Below are positions 54,350-64,000 of a DNA stretch of 64,000 nt, piece by piece. A program made the position numbers and the translations under genes. The stretch's first letter is position 1; each line of letters begins with the position of its first letter. Location: positions 12,959,432 through 13,023,431 of the forward strand of contig JABBOT010000014.1 of the NCBI GenBank assembly GCA_016165875.1, in the 5' to 3' direction. Source of the stretch: Acanthopleura granulata. Lineage: Eukaryota; Mollusca; Polyplacophora; Chitonida; Chitonidae. The notes under the pieces are model-generated. The model searched no databases and had not been told where the DNA came from. It saw only the letters and a list, made by a program, of their open reading frames with translations.

Positions 54350-57000
54350 TCCATAGGTAATTTCCCTTGTTAGCGGCAGTATTTGTTTTTTTTTCTCATA
54401 AAATAAATTTTGTAGTTATCCGCGTTTTTCATTCGGATATGATTTAAAGTGAAAGACAGCGGATGTAAGTTAAGGTTGGATAATATTATGTTTATTTCGG
54501 TGAAGCACTTTTTCTAACAGGTACTACGACAGCGGAAACTGACATTTGACTTTTCTCCATCGACTAAACATGAAACGCAGCCATAATGTCTAGGCTGTAG
54601 CAGCACACTCATGTCAAATGAGACTGTAGTATGGTGCGAGGGTTGTGTTTGTATCTTAAGTATATAGGTCAATATATAACATGAGATCATCAAGAAACTT
54701 ACTATCGCCACAATACAATAGCCTGGACATACTTCGCAGTGTTTGTTCACCAATGTACTCGTTATAATTAAAACATGTAACATTAAAATAGTGTGTAGTT
54801 CCTATGTTATTACATGTTACAATGACAGACAACTCAGAACATTCACGTCACAGCTTATAAACAGCTGATATTTCCTAGCTCTCTGATTGGTCAATTCCTC
54901 ATAAGCTTAAAAGCATGGGCGCCTTCAGATCCCCAGTCGGCAGCAATTCCACACTTATAACGAAGATAATTCAGCAACGAATTCATACAATTTCAAACAG
55001 TTTTTTACATTCCAGAGAGAATCTTATAATCTTTTTAATGAACAGTACCTCAGTCATAAGCTGTCTTTTACTTTAATCGTGTGTATGTGCTTATGTACTC
55101 TCTCAAAGAAACTAGGAATATCGTGTGGTCGGAACACTGAGCGTAGCGTCCACCCTAATTTTTTTCTAATGTTTTGAATATATTTGTTCTGATAAACTCA
55201 GAAAATGACATTTCTTGCGCAGTTCTTAAGGAGAAATAAAGATATATGGGCATGTTGTTCACCAGATAGACTAACCGTGTGATCCTGATACAGGATGTAT
55301 ATGGGCTAAAAAGGGCAGACCATGCAGGTGTCCCAAAAGTTAGAAGTAGGGTAGTTTGGAGTAGACAATTTGTGGCTGAGGTCTCGCCGGGTTTCAGACA
55401 AAGGTAGAAACAGTGTCATTCATCTGATTTCACGTTTTCGCCTTGCGCTCATAGGGTCTTTTGGTATTCATCGGATGCTTTCTTTCCTTTATGAGCACTG
55501 AGACACCCGTATATGTGGGATGTCCAAAATCAATAGTCGCGCACCTGGTGAAATTTTCATTCAGTTATTTACTTATTTATTTCTTGCTAGCTTATTTGTA
55601 CTTGTCAAGGAAGATCTGCTAGAAAATTTCGAAAACTCTTCTTCTTGTTATTAAAAACAAAAAACAAAAAAAATAATTTTTTTCATTGAAGCGTTATTCT
55701 CATTACTTTCGTTGTGTGATGTTTGTGAATTTCTTCAAAATTTGCAGCAGAAAAGGTTTGGTTACACGGTTTACCAAAATAGTCGAGATTGTTGCCTTTT
55801 TGCTAGCAAGTGCTATACATTTTGTGTAGCAAAGTGACTACACAAGAGATTTTATGACAGTTTACAGGAATTTATAAAACCATGCGTGGCTCATTTGCCG
55901 ACTTGCACACAAAAGGCCTACGTTGTGCAAAATCGTGTACCAGCAAAATCCCACAGCATACGACATACGGTTTAGAGCATAACCGCGGAGTAGCCAGGCT
56001 ACACTCTTGTTGCAACCATTTTGTCTTGGTATCCTGATGGAAATTTTACCACTTTTTGTCAAACTTTCAGAGCTCCCTAGTGTATTGAAGAAAGCCATGA
56101 AATGTTTTTAAATGTAACATATATGTTTTGTATATATCAAATTAGGCATAAAATTCTTTATGATTAAAAGAGGAAGTAAACAATTAATAAATCACAAAAA
56201 GCACAGAAAAGTTGTTTATTGAAGTTTTATATGTACATTTTAATTCACTGGATTTGTACATTACAACAGTTTACATGAGATGACTTTGTTGCAAAGCGAA
56301 AAGGGTCGGTATGGCAGCGCGGGACGTAAGGAAAGGGTCACAATGCCAGTGTGCTGTATAGAAGTTCCCAAATCTGCGCGTTGTAATTGTTTAACCTTCA
56401 CGCGTATTATCAGGGCGTTATTCTTTGAGATTGTGAGCCCAAGCAGTTTTGTATAAATCCCACTGAAAGTTGCTATTTCGCATGTGGAAAATTGGACGAA
56501 TTATATAGTTATGTGACTGAACAATAACATGAGAAATTAGTAAGACGTCAAATTCTCCTAAAACATTCATGCCATCTAAATTTTATGTGCAAAACTTTCA
56601 ATGATGCAGTTTAGTGAATCGTTTAAATTGCGCTCCTGTGGATATAATCTCTCAAAACAGAAAATCTGCATGGCCACGTGAGTTAAAATAAAACAGTGAC
56701 CACAGAAAAAACCCTGAAGCTGCATGGTGTCATTGCCTTTTTTCACCAGTATACTTGGTCCATCGCTTTAAACTACATGTGAGGTATGAATAAAGGAAAG
56801 ATTATGGCAGAATACCACTGGTCCCATATCGCTTACAGTCGTGTCGTGGCGAAAACATCTTTAAGCCAGGAGACAGTGAATGGTGTTCTATGCGACAATA
56901 AAAACATGAAAATCAAATAAAAATATATGAATGTTTAAAAAGCTTAAAGAAACAAAAACTTCAGATGAAATTCGGAACCCACCTTCATATTTTCCAGTAT
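54350..57000. other. Intergenic stretch without recognised features
   Basis: AT-rich unique sequence. Short frames (for example 55862-56098 minus) lack start, splice or composition support. Nothing is called. Confidence 0.4.
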
Positions 57001-57012
57001 TTAGAAAATCGT

Positions 57013-57400
57013 ATTTATTTTATTTGTTTATTTATTTACTTCACTGGTGATCTGCGACGTATATTCCACGTACACACGACGGTAACCAGAGACCTGTTTT
57101 ACAGAGTGCAAGTTATGTCAAACGTAACTGCCATGGCGACGCCTGCTGTACAGATGCATTCCCAAGCTGGTTACATCTGACGAAACGTTACACCTTCTTC
57201 GTTAAACAGGCTACGGCATTATGGTGAGAGGAAATCGGGTGGAGCCAGAGCGAAATCCACGACCGTAATTAGTTACTGACAGACGTTCCCTCGTACGACC
57301 GGAAGCCGGGTTGGGGCAACCTGAGCTGGATTTGAACTCACTGCGATCGCATTGTTGAGTGGTTCCCGAATCATTGTGCTATCAGACTATCCTCTCGTTA
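57013..57400 (-). mobile_element. tRNA-derived SINE, inverted, interrupted by about 120 bp
   Basis: Tail TTTATTTATTTACTTCACTGG and TCCACGTACACACGACGG lead to about 57088, where unrelated sequence intervenes. The SINE resumes at about 57208 (GGCATTATGGTGAGAGGAAA) and runs to the head near 57400. The insert begins CCTGTTTTA and ends TTAAACAGG, nearly inverted copies. Confidence 0.75.
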
Positions 57401-57419
57401 TAACCATTTCTTCCATCCC

Positions 57420-58000
57420 ATAGTGTCACGGTATCCATGGTTGTAATATCGACGAAGTGGCGTTGAGCAATAACCATTCATTCCTTCGCTCCTCTTATAC
57501 CTCTCGTATTTGTCGTTCACCCTTTTCCGGCAAGGCCAACTATTGGTGTCGAGTGAATTATTAAATACAGATGCGTGCCTAGTTTATAAAGCTGATTGTC
57601 ACGCCTCTGTGCCTCCCATGAGGTGACCATAGACATGAGTACATGCTACATAACGGCTATGCTTAGGCTGTACCATAGTCACACATTCCCTTCATGGCAA
57701 CAACACTTCTCCCGTCACTCTGATTTGACGCTCACGTGGAGATGAGCAAAATAGGGCTTGAATGCACTGGTGTCTACTTTATTTGACCCATTCATAGCAA
57801 TTAACAATGACACAGATATGTTTATGTTTCCTAGACATAAAACCACACACAAAATCCTTCAGTCAGCGTTCACTGTAAATGCCGTCGTCGCGCAGGCACA
57901 TGTGACATCGTTTTTGAAAACATGTGCATGAGAACTGGAAATGCGACGTACATGACCATTTTCAAATTTCCTGGTTTCGTTGGGCCAGGTATTCACCAGT
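57420..58000. other. Intergenic stretch before the CCAAT-rich island
   Basis: Unique sequence with no gene or repeat that I can support. Confidence 0.4.
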
Positions 58001-58059
58001 GGTACAAAATGTCACATGTGATCCACCCACTTCTGATGGCAAAGATAACCTCTCCCGGT

Positions 58060-58150
58060 TGAACTCGTTAATTGGTCCTTCTTTACAAGCAATGCTTAAT
58101 GTGGCAACCTGATTGGCTATTGTTGGCTTTTGATGGCCCAATCGAAGAAG
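58060..58150. promoter_or_regulatory. Cluster of three CCAAT boxes
   Basis: ATTGG at 58071-58075 and 58112-58116 (antisense CCAAT) and CCAAT at 58138-58142 lie within 72 bp, at the edge of a GC-richer island. Clustered CCAAT boxes are typical of NF-Y-bound promoters. Direction is not fixed. Confidence 0.35.
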
Positions 58151-58780
58151 CTTTTGTAAATCTTTCACGGCAGGTGGTTCCGTGATTGACGAACCATTCA
58201 AAAGCCCGACAAAGCGTTCGCGTAAAAAAAGAGACCGGAGGTCTTTTTCTTTGGATGTGGAATCTAGGCACGTCTACAGATCAATTGCATTGGACTAAAC
58301 GTCGATCAATTTCAGAGATCTTGGAGCCAGCCAAGACGGTTCACCGCCGAGTGAGTGTTTTTTTTCCAATCCCCCCGCGCGGTCGGACTAGAACTTTATC
58401 GACGGGTTTTGCCCACCCCTCCTCTGCTGCCAGGGAAAAGGAAGAGTTTGTCTAAAGCAGAACTGAGAGACATGAAACCGTTTCGGCGAGCCAAGTCGAT
58501 GAGTCATCCAACTGTCTTTGTTATGTGCATCTCTTGTGAACATCCGGGGATTTGGCCTCTTCACGCGCACAACAACCCCGTTCCCATGAGAGTGTTCACC
58601 CCTCGTTCTATTGAGGAAAGAGTCCGACATGAATTGCAGGTATTAGGCTCTGGAAATTTTCTGAGCTCCTGGAAAAAGTGCCTCTCGTGGACCCTGAAGG
58701 GTTCTTAAGGCTGCCCTCTTGGTATCAGCTCTTTGTGGGCTTTGTCAATAAGACGACCGCCGCGAATGGCTATAGGATAT
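58150..58780 (+). other. GC-richer island, possible first exon(s) of an unidentified gene
   Basis: Several overlapping plus-strand frames stay open: 58186-58455 (includes RRSISEILEPAKTVHRR before a donor-like GTGAGTG at 58350), 58355-58708 (KRKSLSKAELRDMKPFRRAK) and one near 58640-58908 (EKVPLVDPEGFLRLPSWYQL). They are in different frames and I could not join them convincingly by splicing. It may be a real first exon, a noncoding RNA or a decayed gene. No product is assigned. Confidence 0.25.
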
Positions 58781-59265
58781 GGTTAATATCAATGGACAAG
58801 ATGATAACACAATTTGGACGGGAAATAATTATATTCTACGCGTTTTCCATTGTGATTTCACGGGTCTTTGAACACATCATCGACCGTAAAATTAAAACAT
58901 TTTCTTAAATTGTAACAAACTAAATGCCCTGTTCTTCAGAAATTACATTGGCAAAACACAGACTGTTATACAGCTAGAAAATAATGGCTTTGGTAAAAAA
59001 AAACAAAAAAAAAAAACAAAAGAGTAAAGAAACTAAAAATAAAAAAATAAATAAAAAAAAACACTGACAAGCCACGTGCCAAAGGAATGACACATCTTCT
59101 GGCCATGCCTGCAAAATATTTTTATACAGGTATGAATTAATATACACACATAGTAAAAAGTTAGGAAAATGCTCGATGATTTTACATTTTATATTTTCAA
59201 GATTCTTAGGTTTTCACTTGTACAAATATATATAATGGAAATGTTCAAGTTTTTGAATAACGGAC

Positions 59266-59427
59266 GAATCTGATACATTTATTTATTTATTTGATTGGTG
59301 TTTTACACCATACTCAAGAAAATTTCACTAATACGACGGTGGCAAACAATATAGTGGGAGGAAACCGGGCAGAGCCCGGGAGAAATCCACGACCATCCAC
59401 AGTTTGCTGGCAGACCTGAATCTGATA
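59266..59427 (-). mobile_element. tRNA-derived SINE, inverted, 5'-truncated, with target-site duplication
   Basis: The element (59276-59417) has the TTTA tail, TTTTACACCATACTCAAGAA and GGAGGAAACCGGGCAGAGCC, and stops within the body at GCTGGCAGACCT. Exact 10-bp duplications GAATCTGATA lie at 59266-59275 and 59418-59427. The exact flanks show that the truncation occurred at insertion. Confidence 0.92.
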
Positions 59428-59429
59428 TA

Positions 59430-62400
59430 ACCATGGTCTATATAGTAATGAGATTTTATTGTGATTTGGAAGGGCCATAACTTGAATGTATACATCACCC
59501 AATCATTAGCTTCTGTCTTAGACGACATCAGGGATAAGTTTATTCCGTCTGAAATTAACATGCCATCTCGACGATATTAGTAGCCTATATGGTCAGTCAT
59601 ATACGGTTTATTCTTTGATCATACATGCAGATATAACACTATAGTCATATGTCGTCACATCTTTGACACAGCTCAAGTAACTCGATACGCTCTGAAAACT
59701 AAACTGCTAAATTTAAGGTATCATTATATCGTTTGTGAGTCATATAGTATAGATTATAGATTATATGTCAGTGCAAATTATAATGTTGATAATACGATAC
59801 CTCCTTACACCGACTAAAGCATAGAAACAACAATAGAAGACAATACATATCACTCTGAAAACCTACCAATCCGGCTGCCATTGTAAAAGATTAGTTTTAG
59901 CGTGTAAGGAAAGACCATATAGTTTACGTATAGGCCTATAAATGTTAGGTATATTCCTAATTTTCACCATACTATACTTTTTATCTATCTCTTACCCTTT
60001 TTGCACCTATAAGTTTTCCCACATACATACAGGTTACATATAGGTCTTTTGTAATGAATTTCGCCCGTAGAAAGTAGCAATTTTCTAGTGACACATTTTG
60101 CCTTAACCTGATTGATTTGTTCACTTTACGGGGTCTTTAAATAGTATTTTTTTGAAGTCTGAATAATTTTAAAAAATTATTAACGAGTATAATTTTAAAT
60201 TCTTTATTAATTTCCATACTTTAGGTGCAATACGGTATAGACGTTAACAAAGCAATAAACGATTTAAACTTTAAATTTGAAAACGAAAGTCCAGGTAAGC
60301 AGACCTTTTATAGGTAGAAATTAACATAACTCAGCCAGACAGGTTGTTCAAGCTTTTCCCTACAAGGCTCCTGTACATGCACTAAGACTGTAATTCCTTG
60401 GTTGATTAATGTTCATGTCGTTATCTAAACCGAAACGAAGTTTCCGAGAAATGGAAACATATGCATGGATAACAATTAAATCAACATTGTTTTCGCAGGC
60501 AGCGCTGTTTGTTTTTCTGTTTTCTGGCACGTGAATCTCGTTCAACGCGCTAGACAGATAACAGCAGTGGACGGAATGAAGTGCGAGACATTGGCTAATA
60601 GACGAGAAGATTTATCAGGTATAGTGGCGTGTATACGATTCCAGGCTACGTTGCAAAGAATTCAAGGTCGAAAAGGATGATAATTCTTGGAGCTGAACGC
60701 GAGAGGATCTTATACCATTCGTTGAATTCCTTGTGGGAAGACAGATAAGGAGATATTGGCTGTCAGAAGAGCCAAATGTCGCCAGCTCGTCACGTTCGGA
60801 GTCCAGCGCACGAGACTCTGTAATTCGTCTGGAATTAGTTTTCTGCCTATTTTCATGAGAACAATCTGCCCCGTTATTTGCACTCTCTTGTGTCGCGCGC
60901 GAGTTTCGGCTCTGGCATTCCGAGTTTTAATTCCGTTTTGGGCTCGATAAACATTTTGTTTATTGGTTTGGGACGTTCTGCGTGAGTCAGTCAAGGGGTT
61001 TGGCTCTGGGACTCCCAGATACAGGCAGCCAGGTTCTTGTCTCTCTGGTTCAAATATTATATCATGCAACTTGTTCAGTACACGCTGCAGTTATAATGTG
61101 AAAATGTATTGATATCTTCAGAAAGACAGTTTCCTAACAGCTTTATGACTTAAACACTGTTTTTTTTTTCATTTTCTGTATTACGTTTGCTTACCGTATA
61201 TAGGACCATACACTAAATTGTGGATGAGAATAATTTGTTAACGTATAAATTGCCCAAACATCGCATTATTTAAGTCGATAAATCAGAGTACCGTTTTTTA
61301 CATGTGTAGGTCTATACAATGGGCGAAGCGGGAATCGGAATGGAAGGATGGAAGAAACTTCCGTTATAGTTAAGTAAATCGCTTGTCAGCAGCTTTTTTC
61401 ACCTTTAAATGCAGCATATAGCGTGTTTCTCACACAAACTTAAGTCAAACACTTACAAGTAGAGCATATTACTTTTGAGGTTTAGCAAAAGATATGAAAG
61501 AAATCCTGGCGAATATAAGTCTAGTGCTAAACCCACTGGTGGGATCAAAATATAAAATGACCATATATGTGTTAACTCAAACCATTAATTGTGTAATATA
61601 ATGCTCTCTGGGCAAAGAGGCAAAGTGTACACATGTTTTGACAAACTGACCAATATATCCCAAAGGTATAGTTCAAACTGCCATGCAGAAGTTGAAGAAA
61701 ATAGGAACCAGCTACGTTGCACCATGCACATACACATTTACTGAAGACTGCTGCTCCTTTGTGCGATGTTGTACTATGTTTAAACTATTAATATCCGGGT
61801 TAACCATGAAAGTCTTTGATCTTGCGCAAATTTAAAATTCATATTTGTCACAAATTCTACACACCGGTCCGAGTTACACTGGAAGAACCAGGCAGCGAAG
61901 GATAAAAAGCCAAAGTGGCGCCAAACATGTGAATAACTGATAAAGAAGTTTAGCCGGAAACAGTTTTGTATCATTATTTACTTGATTCTCTTTGAACTGA
62001 CACAGAATAAGAACGGCCGGATCGGGTGTTAATCGATCAGGTGTGTATAATACATGCAGGGTTTTGTCCACATTTCCGCTTCTCTCTATTTGGCTTGGGC
62101 CTCTTGCAAGACCCCGCAGTGTCCTGTATAATGGCTATGCGACTGATGGCTTTCACAGGGTTCAAACAGTGCTACAGTTCTTCCTGTGTGAGATCGATTC
62201 GCGCAGTGCTGCTCGTTTTTCCGCCCAAGTTTTGGAGTCACGGTGTTAGTAGGTATAGGCCTATACATGGATTAGATCTTCCGGTAAACTAATAAATTCA
62301 AAAGAAAAATAAAGAACTTAAAGAAACATCATATAAAACGAGACTGTAATAATATAAAAAAAGAACAAATATGTTAGGGAAAGAGTCATTTTACTGGCGA

Positions 62401-62855
62401 GGCGTCTGATAATCTGGCCCCACCATCAAAAAAAAATTTATCCGGAAATGCTGCAAGATGATAGTTTTGTATATAGTTAGCAAGTCATCATGAATACAAT
62501 CCGACTTCTTCTTAATCTTTCCTCAAATCGCATAATTTATGAATTTATCTGAAATACATTTTTTTTTAAATTTTATTTACAGATTGAAGTAAATTGTATA
62601 CGATTATATATACGAATAAAAAAAATTCAAGGACAGGAAATCTGATTTCCAGCCATTCACATTATTATACCATGAAGAAAAATAAAATCTGGAAACACAT
62701 TTCCGGACTTGCTAGTTAATGTCAGACGAAGTTTCAATTCAGATCGACAAGTAGCAAAAAAGCCCAGAGTGCATGAATGTACTTTTAAGAGTTATGTAAA
62801 CTTTCATTGATTATAGTACTGCAATTTCGTCATAATCAAGCATGTTAACTAAAGA
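59430..62855. other. Intergenic stretch without recognised genes
   Basis: AT-rich sequence with a GC-richer patch at about 60480-61060. In that patch frames are open on both strands (for example 60710-61069 minus, 119 codons) but neither shows domains, signal or splice context. Nothing is called. Confidence 0.35.
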
Positions 62856-62858
62856 AAG

Positions 62859-63125
62859 TCTATAGTTTTCTGGGCATTCGTGGTCGAGGGGGAGTAATGA
62901 CACAAGTGCCTCTCACCAATGCAATCACTGTGAGTTCAAGCACAGCTCATGCTGGCTTTCTATCCGTGGTCATGCGTGGAAAGGTCTGCCAGCAACCTGC
63001 AGTTGGTCGTGGGTTACCCCCGGGCTTTGCCTGAGTTCCTACCACCATAATACTGTAATATATACTACTATAATATTTCGTAAAATACCAATCAAATAAA
63101 TAAATAAATGAAATCTATAGTTTTC
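62859..63125 (+). mobile_element. tRNA-derived SINE, sense, with target-site duplication
   Basis: The element (62871-63113) runs from a worn head (CATTCGTGGTCGAGGGGGAG) through GAGTTCAAGCACAGCTCATG to the tail ACCAATCAAATAAATAAATA. Exact 12-bp duplications TCTATAGTTTTC lie at 62859-62870 and 63114-63125. Confidence 0.93.
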
Positions 63126-63154
63126 ATTAAAAACAACATTAGGTTCCGTGTACA

Positions 63155-63375
63155 CATACACATGTATTAGTGTGAAATAAGTCCAGACCTACTTGTCTTT
63201 TTACCACAAGGATATGTATTAGTGTGAAATATGTCCAGACCTACTTGTCTTAATACAACAAGGATATGTATGGATAAGAAATAAGTCCAGATCTACTTGC
63301 CTTAATACACCAGGATATGTATGGGTAAGAAATAAGTCCAGATCTACTTATTACCACAAAGATATATATGGGTAC
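63155..63375. repeat. About 61-bp tandem repeat, about 4 copies
   Basis: Units carry AAGGATATGTATTAGTGTGAA, here shortened to AAGGATATGTATTAGTGTG in common, then AAATAAGTCCAGACCTACTT and GTCTTAATACAAC. Copies diverge toward the right. Confidence 0.88.
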
Positions 63376-63379
63376 GTAT

Positions 63380-64000
63380 GTATAACAAATATCTCCGCAC
63401 ATCTTTGTCTGATCATTGCAAGGCTGTGGATGTTTCATTCAGTGTTACTCGGTATAGCAAACAACCAAATAGCAGAGTATATGGCCTTGCTTTTTACACG
63501 GTTGTTGATTTAAACACAACGATAAGAATAAAACTCTGTGAACCTGCCGGGCATTTGACTGCTGACGTTACAGTAGGTTTGACTGGCATCTGGTGACGGG
63601 CAACGGTTTCACGTTGGTTCTCGTGTTCAGTGCCCCCACCTCCCACCACCACCCCACCCCACTCTCCACACCCAGAAGGCCTGACAGCAGATAATTTTTT
63701 CAGAGTAGTTTGGGGTTTTAGGTACCGTTCCAAAACAAGTATAAGGCACAGGTCTTCAAGAGTGTTACGAAATGCTTGGTAGCGACTAAATTTTGATTCC
63801 TGTTGTCTTAATCTGTTTTTGTCACTCACATTTTATTAACATCTTCTTTATTAACATCGAATTCCTGGATTTTCGTTCTTAGCTAGGTAAATGTAAAGTC
63901 AGATTTATGGTCAACGACATTCTTGTTCTTTGCTATGGCTTGTCTAGTGAACTATTGTGGAGTGCAAGCTAAAATACTAATCGAATAAAGAAATGGAATT
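63380..64000. other. Right-edge stretch without recognised features
   Basis: Unique sequence including a CCACC-rich patch at about 63630-63665. The frames on either strand have no support. Confidence 0.4.

Noticed and set aside
58355..58708. Firm gene call in the 58-kb island
   Set aside because: The frames conflict and no consistent splice path was found, so only an uncertain island is reported.
59041..59061. A-rich stretch near 58990-59060 as a retrocopy poly(A) tail
   Set aside because: No processed coding sequence or target-site duplication is visible next to it.
60710..61069. 119-codon minus-strand frame
   Set aside because: It lies in a GC-richer patch where both strands stay open; there are no motifs, splice sites or promoter to support it.

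Overview
The window is nuclear DNA of a multicellular animal. Genes are split by GT-AG introns with pyrimidine-rich acceptors, the DNA is AT-rich, and one family of tRNA-derived SINEs recurs about 19 times. The reconstructed transporter, the SINE architecture and the frequent TACATGTA-type motifs suggest a marine lophotrochozoan, probably mollusc-like. That placement is inference; no species was identified.

Layout. (1) 1-10.1 kb, minus strand: a split gene of at least six coding exons (845 codons, open at the left edge). It encodes an unrecognised Ser/Pro-rich protein with a hydrophobic, Cys-rich N-terminal segment. Its probable promoter carries a joined ETS/CRE motif at 10121-10133. (2) 10.1-16.8 kb: intergenic, with SINEs, a GTCGAC-bearing tandem array, a hairpin and a TTAA-flanked MITE-like element. 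(3) 16.8-17.2 kb, plus strand: a candidate small secreted Cys-rich peptide (96 aa) behind a perfect 13-bp stem and a TATA-like element. (4) 17.3-24.3 kb: intergenic with SINE copies. (5) 24.3-53.6 kb, plus strand: a complete 19-coding-exon gene for a 722-aa ABCG half-transporter of the white type, with a probable noncoding first exon and possibly a long 3' UTR. (6) 53.6-64 kb: a large fold-back element, SINEs, a 61-bp tandem array and an unresolved CCAAT-rich island at about 58.0-58.8 kb.

The white-like gene is the firmest result. All 18 coding introns keep frame, and the product has Walker A, Q-loop, ABC signature, Walker B, D-loop, H-loop and six C-terminal membrane segments. Known white-type proteins pair with another ABCG half-transporter and move pigment precursors or related small molecules; this role is carried over from the family.

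The most unusual signal lies in that gene. Three of its introns (9, 11, 12) begin with tandem arrays that multiply the 5' splice site. Intron 9 has about 24 copies of a 62-66 bp unit made of the last 27 nt of exon 9, its donor and the start of the intron. Intron 11 has about 25 copies of a 29-bp unit starting exactly at the donor, plus about 18 related shorter units. Intron 12 has three copies of a 31-bp unit of exon end plus donor. Intron 11 also ends in an array of pyrimidine-rich, acceptor-like repeats. Use of any downstream donor I checked would cause a stop or a frameshift, so these introns form a natural case of competing identical splice sites.
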